The translations under genes and the position numbers were made by a program. From assembly GCA_032158295.1 (NCBI GenBank), contig CM063243.1:13174931-13238930 (forward strand): DNA of 64,000 bases, given 5' to 3'. Numbering within the stretch: position 1 is the stretch's first letter; each line of letters begins with the position of its first letter. Shown piece after piece: positions 23,831 to 38,200 of this stretch. The notes beneath the pieces are model-generated. The model saw only the letters and a list, made by a program, of their open reading frames with translations. It was not told the DNA's origin and made no database searches. The stretch comes from Pycnopodia helianthoides. Lineage: Eukaryota > Echinodermata > Asteroidea > Forcipulatida > Asteriidae.

Positions 23831-24271
23831 GACTTGCAAACAGTCTAATATTTTTGTGTTAGTATTTTGTTAGTAGCATACCCGACTTTGGCCGATGTCC
23901 AAACAAACCTGATACCAACTTTTAAGTTTATAAATTAAATCCGTAGTAGTCACAATTTTATACAATAAAACAATCTAAAAATAACTGCAGAATAACCAAA
24001 CCAACCGGATTAAAAAACTAAACCTATTAGTAAACCCTTACAAAAATATATTCCACTTTTGAAGATATCATTGATCTTAGGTTGAGTAAAGATTGAAGAG
24101 TTTTCAATTGAAAGAAACATAATGCACTCGATTTTAGTACTCGATAAATTATACTCCAAAAATAAAGAGGATATTTTCAAAGTTCTATGGTTTTCTCTGC
24201 TTGAATTTCAAGTACACTATTAATTTTTCTTACAGACTTCAAACAAGCATACTGCATCATAATAATGCATG

Positions 24272-24709
24272 TCATGGCCGAGCGGTTTAGTGCAATCCGA
24301 CTCAAGTTCTGTTGGCTATTAGTCATCTGGATGAGGGCTCGAACCCTGGTCATGTCAATGTCCTTGAACAAGACACTTAACTATAATTGCTTCTCTTCAC
24401 CCAGGGGTAAAATGAGTTCCTGTGAGGGCATGTGATTGATTTAGTTTGCTGCGCTACATACATTACTTGCCAACACAGGCTGTATGGTTATTTTGGGTGG
24501 TCCCTGAAATAGGCCACTGAGCCTCACATTGAACAGCTGGAGTATATTGAATATTGATTAGGTACTTGGACCCCAATTTAGCTGCCGGGGCTGCATGCTC
24601 ATAAGGAGCTGAAATGGTTTCAGGAATGTCTCTGGCCCTGATGAACTAGAGAAGGCACTTTCACTCTTTGTTTTAAGCGCCAAATAAAGGCTGATGTTCA
24701 TCAGTATCA
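24272..24709 (+). repeat. tRNA-derived SINE, family B
   Basis: The head CATGGCCGAGCGG (box A of a Leu/Ser-type tRNA) and GGCTCGAACCC (box B) are followed by 'gacacttaactataattgcttctcttcacccaggggtaaaatg', 'gctgcatgctcataaggag' and a tail GCGCCAAATAAAGGCTGATG. A second copy is at 27886-28225. The GGGCCC element at 24710 abuts its 3' end. Confidence 0.8.
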
Positions 24710-24960
24710 GGGCCCAATTTCATGGCTCTGCTTACCGTAAGCAAAGAATCGGCGCTTGCGGAAGCAGGGAATTCCGCGCTTACGTCAAGCGTATTTCACG
24801 GGTTAGCGGGGAATTTCGGCTTGTGCGCGTGCGTACTCCACGTTACTAGGCCTTCTACGCTTACACAGCTAGCGCAGAAATTCGGCGCTTGAACAGTAAG
24901 CGGAGAATGGTCACCGCAAGCGCAGAATTCGGCGGTAAGCAGAGCCATGAAATTGGGCCC
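24710..24960. repeat. Intact GGGCCC-type MITE
   Basis: The inverted termini are essentially perfect for about 27 bp: left GGGCCCAATTTCATGGCTCT, right ending AGAGCCATGAAATTGGGCCC. The 251-bp interior contains 'caagcgtatttcacgggttagc' and no ORF. This is the best-preserved member of a family with degraded copies at 472, 22990, 25109, 29461, 37024, 45953 and 57811. Confidence 0.9.
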
Positions 24961-25108
24961 TGATGTTCTGATCGCCAACTTCTACATGCATGTATTTTCT
25001 TGAAAGTAGAACATTTTAGTAAAGTTAAGAATAAACCCAGTCGTGCATTCAACCAGCAACATCTAAAGTAGTAAACGATCTAACAATAGTACACAAAGAG
25101 ATACAGGC

Positions 25109-25556
25109 AGGGCCCAATTTCATAAAGCTGGTTACCGGTAAACAAGTTTATGTGATAACTTGAGCAGAAAAATCTTCTCGAGCAAAAGTGTACTTTGATA
25201 AACAATTAAGAACATTTGATAGGGGGTGTGTGCATTTACAATGGATTTGCACAGTGGCATCACTCATCTGCTTACTAGCACCAACGGCAAGTTAGTGTTC
25301 CTTTTGCTTTGCTTACCCTAAGCAGTGTCCATGAAATAGAAACTGTGTAAAGGCCTGGACCCAGTTTCATAGAGCTGCTTATATAAGCAAACAAAACCAA
25401 CTTAAACAATTTCTGCTTAGCAAAAATAAGCAGGATACCAGCCACAGATAGTACATGTGAGATGGTATTTTGGCTGGTAACCTTGATCTTGTAAACATAA
25501 TTTGGTTGTGCTTAGCTACTTCTTGTGTTTAAGCAGCGCTATGAATTTGGGCCCTG
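25109..25556. repeat. GGGCCC-type elements, partly nested
   Basis: A left end GGGCCCAATTTCATAAAGC at 25112 is followed by a second left end 'ggacccagtttcatagagctgctt' near 25364. A right end 'agcagcgctatgaatttgggccc' closes near 25556. The interior blocks (catgtgagatggtattttggctgg; ttgtgcttagctacttcttgtg) match other copies. It lies just beyond the ENT stop codon and is therefore likely in its 3' untranslated region. Confidence 0.75.
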
Positions 25557-25678
25557 CTCTGTAAGCAGAAAACGTCTGCACACAGACTTTATAAAACTGG
25601 CCGCAGGTCTCCAGGGAAAACATTTTCTTGGGTTTTGACTGACCATTAATAAACCTCTAACTGTTTGTTTAGGAGATC

Positions 25679-28600
25679 TCACATGATCTTCTTGACTACT
25701 ACAGAGATTACCGAGCCGATCGCTAGGCCAGCCGACAGGAAAAGAGCCATCATCACACCGGCAGTCTCGCTGTGTTTCGATTCAACAAACCTATAAAGAC
25801 ATCAAACATGAGACAATCGTCAGTTTTATCTATAGGGGCCTAGACTTTAATCATGTTGCAGGTATCTTATTTATCAAACGAGGGTCACCAAACCAAGGCT
25901 GGAAGGACAATAGTTAGGTCCTTTTTCAGCGTAATAAAAATTAGTAGACGTGATTTATATGGTTGACAGGGGACAAGACAAAGATGGAATACTGTTTGCG
26001 AACCTAACAGCTTAATGAATTTAGGTTTTAGTAACAGACGAATCTGTAATGGAGACTGGATTGTCACCATTTTCTACACTGCGACCAGTGTAACTTTGTT
26101 CACACTCCAGGTATGTTATAATGTTTACACAACTACGCCAAGCAACAGCCTACTGCAAGTGTACTTGTCACCCAACTCGCCCTTTGCACGGTCAGCCGTT
26201 TGCGTGTAGCACCTCGATTTGGGGACAGCAGTGAATAGAAGCATTACATAACTCTGTTATGACACGGTAGTGTAATGACACTTTCATCCAAACGGATACA
26301 TTTATACAATACAAATGGGTCCGTGCAAGTAGCGAATAATGGCGGTCCATTGACCTCTGGCTTTGTCTATAGGATAGGCAATAAAACACACATTCGAAAC
26401 TGAACACAACTCACTTTGGCCCATAAATCATAATCAGGCTGCCTAGGTACCCGTTGGAAAGACCGAACAACGCGTTGAAGACAAATGGGTAGGCGTCATT
26501 GTTGAAGACTACATTTGAGAGCTGAGTTGCGGGATGGATGTTGCAAAATGCAAATAGTGGAAAGAAGACAACTCGTACCACGCTGAGGATACTGATGAGG
26601 ATCATGTTCTTCTCAGTCGGCTGACAAGTAAACAAACAAACAAACAAACAATTGGTGATGATTGTTCACTGATGACATGTGACTCTATCAATTCATGAAT
26701 TTTTATAACTACTACAAAAACTGTGTTCGATATTACATTTAAGATTACAAAACAATGATTTCTACGGTAGGCAAACATTCTGAAATAATATAGGCACTCT
26801 GAGTTCCAACTATGACATTACATTGTTGGCCGAGTGCTGTAAAGTCCCAATAATAATAATAATACTTTTACAACAAATTTTCCATATTAAAAAAGATAAA
26901 ATGCGCCCTTACAACTGAACAAACTAAAATATTAAAGAACAGATATAGAAATAAGACAACAATACCAATAGCAAACGAATACCAACAAAAGTTAAAACAC
27001 ATTCTGAAACCACACCCTCATATAGAGACATCATATCTGCAAGGCCTAATCATCTTACAATGATTATAAATAATATTATACACAAAAATGAAATACCACA
27101 TATAAATTTTTTGCATACCCGAAAGAATGCTCATATTTTTCAAACAGTTACTTTGGGGAAGGTATACCACCAATAAACTCAATTTACTACAAATGCATAC
27201 ATATTGCACTGAACCAGTGTCATAGGGGATTTTGTTACCTGGTGTGTGTCCCCAAGGCCATAGATTAACATGGACTGAAGGAAGTCGAGTCAAAAGAGGA
27301 CACTATAAGACGAAATTTCTACACAATTTGCCTTACAGAGGACAGAATCTCCAGGGGGACAGAATCTCCAGGGAGACAGAATCTCCAGGGAGACAGAATC
27401 TTCAGGGAGACAGAATCTCCAGGGAGACAGAATCTCCAGGGAGACAGAATCTCCAGGGAGACAGAATCTCCAGGGAGACAGAATCTCCAGCCACACTGGC
27501 AATATGTACATATAAAGTTTCTGAAGAATGTTTTGCTATAATATCCACTCGGTCTGCTGAGCAGAAATTACCAGGGACCAGTGAAAAAAAACATGCGTGA
27601 GCTGTGGTCATGGCCAGTTACCGGGGCCCAAATTCATGGCACTGCAATTACCACAGAATTCTGCATTTACGGCTCCCTGTAAAGCATCTGATTTTATGGG
27701 CCGTTAACGCCAAATTATGTGGTAAGCAGCTCCATGGGACCTGCTTCTTACAAGTCAAGGCCCAATTTCATTAAAGTTGTGAAGCAAAATAAATTGCTTA
27801 GCACAGAAAATATCTTGCTAAGCAGAAATAGTTTACCAGCCAAAATACCACATAATGTGTATTGTTTGTGACTGGTTCCCTGCTAAGTCTTGTGGCAGAG
27901 CGGTCTGGCGCATCATATTAAAGTTCTCATGGCCGAGTCATCAGAGTGTGGGTTCGAATCCCGGTTTGACACTTGGGCCCTTTGGCAAGACACTTAACCA
28001 TCATTGCTTCTCATCACTAAGGAGTAAATGGATACCTGCGTGGGTAGTGATTGTTGTTGTGAATGAATGGCAACCTGTGCAACCATTCGGTTGCCGGTGC
28101 TACACACTCCAAATGGAGTTGAGGATGTTGCAGAAATTCTTAAGGCCCAGTGAACTGAGTCAGTAGTAGTGGCACTTTGATACAATGGGTTTTAAATAAA
28201 GTGCCCAATAAATGCCTATTGACCCCTTGCACAACGCGCTGCGCACTTACACGCACCCATCCTGTCCGCCATTTTGGGAGTCAAAATATACACAAAGGAA
28301 TTTACCCCCAAAATGGTGGAAGCGCATTGTCCCTTTGGATAGTGCTTTGGTTCGCTTTTGGGCAATCCCTAGGCTTCTGTTTGCTTTTTCTGTATTTTTG
28401 TTATGTCTCTCATTGTCTTCCTAATGTTTTTAAATCCTACATTTTCTGTTATTGTTGCTGTGTGTTTTTGATGTTTTTAAAGCCTGAAAGAATAAATAAA
28501 TGAATAAATAAATAAATAAATAAATGCCTCACCCATTGAATCACTGAGAGTGACCTTCCGGTAAAATCCATCAGGTTAAAGGTTAAGAAACACATCACTG

Positions 28601-29162
28601 GAACAAAATAGTCATCTGAAACAAGAAGACGATGGATACAAATACGTATTGCAATACTTCTGTTGTAGGGTCATAAATAATTTGTAATACATATTCAGGA
28701 AGGAGAATTTACATTTTTCTTTGGGGGGATGTCACTATACAAAATGTCAACAAGAGTTAACTCTGTAGAGATCAAATGTTTATTTTTCAAAAGAAGACAA
28801 CACACAATAATTGAAATGCATAAATACAGCAATTTTGACCCTCAGAATGATGCAACAGTTTTTGATAAGGTTTTTAGTCAAGGAGTGTGCGAGTTTGTAG
28901 TGACACTCCACGGTTGCTATCACAAAGAAAAACAATGGGGTCCATGTTATCGAGATCCACATTTGTCAGGACAAACGTTAAATAAAGGGGGTCTACAATT
29001 GGAGGTCATTACACACCAAGGACCAAGAACAATAGGGTCCCAGGTTGGGTAAAGGTCCCCAGTTGAAAAGTTTGTATAAAACCAACAGGAGCTGTTGCCA
29101 AAAAGTTTCAGTACAAACAAAAGGGGGACAATAGGAGGTCTCCGATTGCATGTGTTTACACG

Positions 29163-29212
<50 letters not shown>

Positions 29213-32200
29213 AAAGAAGACACTTACTGGCCCAGTATTTGTTAGTTGTATTAATGGCTCCAATGGATGATATTGTGGCTGGAAATAACGCTAGCGTCAC
29301 CGCAAAGATGATTAAAATCATCAAAGCAGGAATCTTAATCTGTAGATGGAAAAGACAACAAATGAATTCTTAAAGAATCTGTCCAACTTTGAATCATTTA
29401 GTCTTATCATCCAACCAACAACTGATTTTGAGTGTGACTGTGCAGCTGTTGCCTAAACCTGGGCCCAATTTCATAGAACCGCTTAAGCAGTAAATATTTC
29501 TAAACAGCTTTCTGCAACGCAAAAATGAGCAGGGTACCAGTCACATGATGTGCAAATTATTTTTTGGCTGATAACCTCATTCTGGTAAGCATAGTTTTTT
29601 TGTACTTGGCTCCTTTTAATGCTAAAGCAGCTCTATCAAATTGGGCGCAGGTTGGCTGTCAGTTCTACTGACAAATCAAAGCGATATTCATGTGCTGCCA
29701 TTACTGGGTAGGGCACTTTTCCCTTATATTGTGTCCAGCTTTCATTAAGTACGCATCAAAGGCATCTTGGACCAATGATGTTGATGCAACCGTTCCATGA
29801 TGCCAGCCTGACACAAGATAAAAACCTGCGCACGATGCGCATGCTAGCAATATGCGTCCAAGTTTGGCCTTTAAAAAAAAGGGTCTTATAAGTTAACCAT
29901 TGAGGCAAACAGCTTTATTGATTATAAAAACCTTTTGAGTACGTATACTTTTCCTGTTAATAAATACTTCGAAGAGAGATGGTATGTCATTATTTATCAT
30001 TAATCATTTGTATTAAATTCATTGAATTCAGAAAAAAAGTATAAAATTTCTCATCCCTAAGTTATCGTAAAAAAATTGAAAAATACCTCACCTTCCAAAA
30101 GATTTCATAGAATGGTGGTCTCTGATGGTGTTTGACCTTCTCAAAACTCTCAGTGCTTTCCAGATCCTTAATCCGTTTAGATTTGGTTAAATCAGCTGCA
30201 AATAAAGAAATACAAACACCGGCCTGATACTTTATCCTTGTCAAGGCAAGGCAGTTTTGCTTTATTATGGGGCAACTCTAAAAGGGATTGAAAGTTTGTA
30301 CTGAAACATTTCAAGGGGGCACCAAGTCAATGACCAGGGGAATGAATGGAGATAATTGCCTCCATTGGCTCGGAGTTCTCCATGTAGTATCAGGCTAGCA
30401 AACAACTTTAAAAACTCACACCTACTGCATTGTACTCTGAATGGCACACCGCACTAATGCTAAAAAAAGAGGTTAAGTGCCCGCATCTCAAACAACGTGT
30501 CAAATTCCACTAACGAACTGGTATGTACAACAGGGGCGGATCCAGGATTTTTTAAACCGGGGGCACAACGGTCCAACCAGGATTTACTTTCAGAGGGTAA
30601 AAAAAAAAAAATGGGTGGGGTCCAGGGGCGAAGCCCCGGTGGGGGTTTCAGGGGGAGAAGCCCCCTGAAGCTCTGAGCCTTCGGCGTTCTGTGGGGTTAA
30701 AAATCAAGCCTCCATGTGCATAAAACAGAGAAATAGACACACTCTTGCTGGAAATCAGATCCATATAAATCTTCTAAATTTACTGAAAAACTTTCTGTTA
30801 CATCGATAGTGTGAGTCCAGGGGTAAAGCCTCGGTGGGGGTCCAGGGGGCGAAGCCCTCGGAAGCTTTGAGCTTTGGGCATTTTGAGGGGTGAAAAACCA
30901 AGCCTCCATGTGCCTAAAACAGAGAAATAGACACACTCTTATTGGAAATCAGATCCAAGTTTACTGGAAAAATTTGGGTAACATCGATGGTGGGGTCCAG
31001 GGGTGAAGCCCTGGTGGGGTCCAGGGGCGAAGCCCCCAGAAGCTCTGAGCTTTTGGCTTTTTGAGGGGTGAAAAATCAAGCCTCCATGTGCCTAAAACAG
31101 AGAAATAGACACACTCTTATTGGAAATCAGATCCAAGTTTACTGGAAAAATTTGGGTAACATCGATGGTGGGGTCCAGGGGTGAAGCCCTGGTGGGGTCC
31201 AGGGGCGAAGCCCCCAGAAGCTCTGAGCTTTTGGCTTTTTGAGGGGTGAAAAATCAAGCCTCCATATGCCTAAAACAGAGAAATAGACACACTCTTGTTG
31301 GAAATCAGATCCATGGATCTGAACGCTGCAATATCTGGTTTTATGCACATTCATTCATTAAAAAAATATAGTTCAAGCTAAGTGTAGTCTTTACACTTGA
31401 ATGCCAGAACGACATGAAATATATTTTATCCAGGACAAATTGGCACGTCAGGTTTCAAACACTTACGTTATCATGCAAATCTAAGCAATTACAAGTGACA
31501 TATCATGAAAGATTCATTTTGGCAGAAAAAACAAAATTAGGATGAAAAAGAAATCCATTTTTTTTTTTTTTTTTTAAATTTTACCCGGGGGGTGGCCCCC
31601 CCCCCATGGATCCGCGCCTGTACAAAGTTCAAGTTTTTGGTTTACTCGCGTGCACCGACTATACTACTAGTGTGGTTTGGCACACCAATGAGGCGGTGAT
31701 CGCGCAAGTGATGGAATTTTTGTCCGACAGCCGGGTATTTTGAGCAAAAGTGACGAAATTAGTGCAGAGTGCTCTGAAAACCTTAAAGTGAGTGCTGGTT
31801 ACACTAAGGCATGGCACATTTTTAACTATTTTACTGTTTTCTCCAAAGTGCAATGCCCTGGGGGAGTCAAAGTCCTTGATCTCCTAGACTGGACCATTCC
31901 ACATGTCTAAGAGGGGGGTCACTTCCCAGAGTTGTGTACGGTAGTTTTCTTTTTGAGAAGCTGAAAAACATTTTCACTCATAAACTTCAAAATTGTGCAG
32001 ACATACAGGCCTACCCAGATCTAACCCTCAGATAAAGTGGAGCCATTTGCTCTTTGTAGCAGGCTTCCAGATGTTTTGCAGACAGCCTGTGCTAGGTTCT
32101 GAGGTTTCCATCATCCCTCCCCCCTGCCAATCGGACTTTTTGGCTAACTGGGGAGCCAGTAACAAGTGGAACCTTCCTGCGTTTGTGTAATTCCTAGGGA

Positions 32201-35200
32201 TAATCCAGCACTTAAGGGTTTTAAAAAAGAGCATGGGTAATAACTGTGAGGGAACTAACTGCACCATAAATGCACCAAGGCCTGAAGTAAACGGTGGCGT
32301 TGATGTAACTTACAGTGTCTGTTGAGAAAGAAGGATGCGTACTTCACTTTAGGAAGCAGCAGGAAAGCGACCAGGGTGAAGGCCATACACGCTAACGCAC
32401 ACAGAAAGTATATGAAGCCACTGTCAACTGCAGTATGGGAAGCTGTGGAAAAAAACAAAATGAAAACAAAAATCACAACATTTTCTTCATTCACTTCAGT
32501 TTCCATAAAAGTTGGCAGTAAATTGACCCACTTTCCTATATCTATCAAATGCATGGGTTTTTCTAGTCAAACAAATGTGCACAGCACTAAACACGCACTG
32601 TTTGAATGCATTCACCACATATTGCAGGCTCTATAGTGTATCTATAATTCAAAAGCATGTAGACAGGGCTTGATTTTAGAGGGAAAATCTGCAAGACCGC
32701 AGGCCTTGTGGTTCACAACGTTTACTGGACCAGAATTGTTTTCACAAGATCAGAGTCCAATTGAAAGAAGACATGAAAAGACCAGAATCAAAATGAACAC
32801 AGTTTTTAACACACAAACTGTTTTTGGTTTTTAAATGTTTGTGGGAAGAGATGATTGATCTCATTTGTGTTATCATAAGGACATGTTGATACTCAACAGA
32901 ACTGAAAGATATTTATCAGAGTCAAAGTCAAAATTTGAACATCATTAAAAAAAAATAAAGATATTGAATTGAAAAACACAAGACTGCCGGACCTGTTCGG
33001 TCGTGAGTTCACTGCGACAATATTAGGGCCACGTTATGGTCAGTGTAAATTTTAAGCCCTGGTGTAGCCAGTTATAAAGATTATTAAATGAGTTTTAAAA
33101 CATTTGACAATCCAGCAAACAGAAAGTACATCCAAGCTTTTTCCCATTGTATACTGCGTGCTCTCGATCGTAAACCACTCGAGAGTTAAACAGCAGATAA
33201 GCCCCTACAGTCTTTCTTTCTCTGGGGAATTCACAGTTCAGGTTGCAGTCTACCAATATTGAATTACACATTCTACACACATGTTAGTTATTTTTATGAG
33301 GATGCACCAGTAGTTGTAAACCTGTGTAGTATAAATACACTGATGAAAAAGAGGAAATTACAAAAGTACTTCCTTCTCAGGTAGTAAAAGGGCAATAACC
33401 CAAGAAGTAGCTGGCAAAAGCCATTCAGTCTCCGGTTGACATATATTATTTGTACAGCATTAACGTTTTGAAGAGATCCCTTACAAAAATAACTCATTCA
33501 AAATAATTGTTAACTTCTTTTTTAAGTCGCATCCCCTTAGGGTGATCCCTTTGCTGCCGCTTCCCAGGTTGTATCGTAAACTTGGGTGTGATCCCTGGCT
33601 ACGCGGCAGTTAACTAGTTGTAAAAAGATTTTGACAAAATAATGAGACCACCAACATAGGGCAAGTTAGCTCAGGTGGTAGAGCGCCAGCATGTTAATCG
33701 GAGGTCGTTGGTTCAAATCCCGCTCTAGTCAATTTTTCTTTGTTCAACCCCAAATTATTTATTATTTACCTAGTCAGTTTCCCTTGTGGTTTATTACTAG
33801 ACTCTATTTTTGAGATGATGTTTTCTTCATTACAAGGAATCCTTGTCAAAACGGGTAACTACAGCATGCAATTGCCAACTTACCGCTGATGGAAATGATG
33901 CTTAAGAGTGATGGTAGAATGCCACCCATTCCTTGGCCGGACATTATTGCCTGCATGTAACGCTTAGGTAAAACACCAGCAACACCGAATACACTGCCTT
34001 GGAAAACACCTCCGAATGCTTTCAAAATAATAATAATAATAATTAAAAGCAGACAATGATAATTTGCCCACTTAAGCTGATGTTTCTAATAATATTTGTA
34101 TTGTTGTTATTATTACTTTCTGGTGATTCAACCAAGGATGCCTCAATTGCAAACTTAATCACTGTAACCCGGCAGCCTGTAGATGAGGTTGCTTGCAATG
34201 AACCAGAAACAAAAAAGTAAACCCCTACTCTTCCATGATATGTGTTCTGGGTTCTTTTATGTTCACTTCCTATCCTAGTACACAGGACCTACGGCTTTAT
34301 GTCCCATCCGAAGGACAAAGCAATAATGGTAAAGTATCTTGCTCATAGAGACAAGCCTCCTGACCAGCTGGGATTTGAACCCACTCTCTGTGAACGACAG
34401 AACTTATTACAGTGCACAAGAACATCCTACAATTGTATCAGGGATGAAGAACATTAAATGTATGATTTAGTTTTCCCCCTGTACTACTGTGTGACATGCG
34501 CTGTACCCCAAGTGCTTTTCAGGGTCCTGCAGAACAATAAATCCAAGTATACCTCAGGGCTCGATTTAACAAAGAGTTCAGACAGATTGATCTAAAGTGC
34601 AAACCAATCTCAATTGCTAAGCAAAATGATGTGATGTCACAATACAAATTACTATGGTAATACTGACAATTAATCTTGCTTTGTGAAATCGACCCCAGGT
34701 CAGATTTGAACCATTCTACATTCTAGAGCAGACGTCAACCACTAGCCCACTGAGCTCACCCAGTGATTACAGGCAAGTGGGAATCCTATAATGGGAGACT
34801 TTTGAACGCTAGATGGCAGCAGACATACCAGGTAAAATTCAATTTTTGTGCGCAGTTGTAAGCATGCGCACATTGCCAAGAACAATGGATTTACCTGGTA
34901 AGTCTGCTGCCACCTAGTGTCCAAAAAGTCCCCCATTAGTTGTAGTTAGATACAGCAAACAATATAACTGACGAAATTATCATTGCAACAGAAATTTAGT
35001 ATTACAATGATGTGTATCAGCCACAGCCATCTGGAATTTAATGATCTTTTTCTTAGTTGAATGTTTTGTTTTCCAAAGTTCATTGACTCATTGTTTGATA
35101 ACAATTCAACAGGTTTTTCCCCAGAAAATGCACAGCACCAGGATAAATGTGAGTATTCCTATACATTATAATCAGGTGATTAAATCCTATAGTAAACTAT

Positions 35201-38200
35201 GATACAGACCACACAAGTCTCGTGTCTTTGAGTTGAGAACATTTTCATGAGCCTCGCTCTATTGCTGTAACGTGTGAAGGAAACAAAATTGTGCACTTTA
35301 ACGAGTCTCAGGTGTGGCCGAATTGGCGGCAATGGCTATGGCTGGAACACAAAGTCAACATGCGTTGAAGCATCAGCTGCCCTAAGGAACAACCTTAGCA
35401 ACAGCTGCAGCCGTAGCCACCACCCTTAGCAACAACTGCAGCCGTAGCCACAGTCACAAATTCAGACACGGCCTCGATGTTGAAATGCACATGAGACTTG
35501 CACGGTCTGTTGATTTAATCAACGTACAAAGTACATGTAAACACAAGGTACAAGACTAACAGACAGAAACAAAACTCTGAGTAGAATGAAATAAAAAAGG
35601 GGCTACGTATCAGGATACAGTAAATTCAAATATTGGAATTATCAAGATTACAATAACATCATATTTACCATTTATGAGTACAATGCTGCATATGCAGACA
35701 ATAAAGAAACCCGTTTGCCCTGCAAAGAAACAAAGATCAACAATTGAGAACGACAAATTATCATCTGTTGTGTCTCAGTTACAACACTTCATGGTGTTGC
35801 TTTTCTGTGTATTTATTTACATGGACTTCTCATTACACTTAGAGCACCAACATTTTAAAAGTTGTTTCTTTGAAATCAAATGAAGAAACAATATAAACCC
35901 CCTCCCTTCACAAAAAGTACGCTATATATGTAAGTCTTTGTAAAGAAGTTTACTTTCCTGTTTTCGTCCAAATAAAGCATTGAGTGCTAACGAGCACCAT
36001 TACAAAAACATCATCTTGTTAAACAAACCATTCCTACATAGAAAGTTGCACTCTATCGATGGAAGTTGATGCAAATGACATGTGTCAAGCAATTGAAGAT
36101 GCGCATGTACATACATGTATGTACCAGGCCTAGAATAACAACAGGCATTTGGTCCTTGGTTAAAAGTAGGAAAACTTAAAAGTATAAGGGCTGACCAACA
36201 TGTACAAACGGTGTTGCTGTAATAGACATTTCAGGCTATTTACTAAAAAAATTGCTCATTTTTCTGAGGACCAAGAAAAATTGTCATGCCTTTTACAAGA
36301 AGGCGATGACGGTCATGGCTTCTGCCTTGGTGTCCTTGAAAAGTTTCCATGAACTTAGCAATGGAAGTGCCCTTTGCAACATGAAAAAGGCCTTGCCCTT
36401 TCAAAGATTTTATTCCAGGTCTGATGTTCATGTACAAATATAGCAACAAACCATTTCTGAGGGAAAAAAAACCTTCCAATTAATGACTGCAATGTATGAA
36501 TGTTCACTTGGACTTAAATAAACACGGATCTATCAGAAATATGCTGGTAGGTTGTTTATGCTTGTACTACATGTACTTATTTCCACGGTAATAATTGCTG
36601 TTTTGTAAATTGTTTTTTTACAGTGTAACACTTGTAATTCTTTCCTTCAGCCACAATATGAATTAATGATAATACCTAGAGGAAAATTGGAAATATCTGC
36701 TGATGTCTGTCCTAAATGAGCCCAAACCATGGATGGCTGTATTTAGTTTTATATCACAACTTCAATTGTTTGTTTGTTGTTGATATTTTAAAAAACCTAC
36801 TTATTATCAAATTGAGGTTTTGACAGCTGGTGCACTCTAGCATAAGAGTTGAGCTACACATTTTAATAATTAACATAAGCCCCCTTTTACACTACACAAA
36901 CATCCTTGGAAATTCCTTGGAAATTTTGCCTGACCTTTTCACACTTGAAATTGCTAGCTCTTGCAAACTCATTTCCAGTGAATAGCTACCCCTGCTTGGG
37001 AGTAGGGTTATGCCAGACAACCCCTGGGCCCAATTTCATAGAGCTGCCTAAGCAGAAAATACTGCTTAACAATTGTCTACTAAGCAGAAATGAGCAGGAC
37101 ACCAGTCGCAAATAATACATGTGACATGGTATTTTGGCTGGTAACCTTATTCTGGTAAGTATAACTTTGCTGTGCTTGGCTACTTTTTGTGCTTAAGCAG
37201 CTGTTTCATAGCGCTGCTTAACGGTAAGCAAATTTTTGAACTAATTGTAGCAGAAAAATTTGCTTAAGCATAAGTGTATTTCACAGGTTAGCAAGAAAAT
37301 AAGGCGTTCATCTTGCGCGTATTTGCATTGTTACGCCATTTATTTTCGTGCAGTACATGTAAGCACCGAGAGGTTAGCAAGCCCTTTCGTGTGCTTACGG
37401 TTAGCAGCGCCATGAAATAGAAACTCGTACGTAAGCACAGAATCGGCCGCTAAGCAGCTCTATGAAATTGGGCCCAGGTTAGCATCTTGAGTGTGCATTT
37501 TTCCCAAGGAAAATAGCATCAAGTGTGAAATGAACATGGGATGGCGGTGGGGTTAAAACTACCCAGGAATTCCCTGGGGTTGTATTTCCTGGGACTTGGC
37601 TCGGTAGTGTGAAACAGGGGCTTGTAGGTTCTACTCTACTCCTTACACTCATCTGTGTTTATTCTGGTGAGGACTGCTGTCACGACAAAAAGACCCATCA
37701 TTCCAAGGAGGGGAGCAACTACCCGTACTTGCAGACTTATCCTGGAATGAGCAACAACAACAACCACCAGATAAATACATTGCATGACAACATGAACATT
37801 ATGAATACAGTTATTTGCTGTCCCGATCTTCTTATAAACTTTGAACTTTCACAGCCCTTTTCATAATGAGTTAATTGGTAAGTTTAAAATAAGTTTTAAC
37901 AATTTTATTAACCAATTTGTGGACTTGTTTTCTTGTTCAGGTTTTGATTTACTGTATATTATGCACATTATAATGATGTGATATTGGCTTTCTGTTGGAA
38001 TATTCTAGCAGAATGCCCTTCATTTGTTCAAGATTGAGAAAATGCATTTTGAAAATGTCAACTGCACTCAATCCCCACAACAAATCACTACATAATTCAA
38101 ATTTTAACTTTTCAAAAGCATGTCTGCTAAAATTTGAACTGATATAAAACATAATGCATTATCTTGAATTTCCAGGATCCTACATCAAGTAAATAAATCA

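Noticed and set aside
27240..27290. Possible ENT microexon ending CACACACCAG|GTAAC
   Set aside because: The helix-8 exon (28533-28615) and the helix-9 exon (26415-26620) join perfectly in phase and in family alignment (W-P-T-E), leaving no place for it.
27232..27611. Long open frames with 17-residue repeats on both strands
   Set aside because: They are produced by the 17-bp minisatellite, whose length not divisible by 3 makes every frame cycle through the same units.
28947..29324. 125-codon frame with a His-Thr run
   Set aside because: Only its N-terminal third is the real helix-7 exon (29228-29339). The rest reads through the splice donor into the CA microsatellite.
33661..33730. tRNA gene
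   Set aside because: Box A and box B are present but the acceptor stem does not pair. The same unit with the same flanks recurs at 22431, 38255 and 47738, so it is a SINE.
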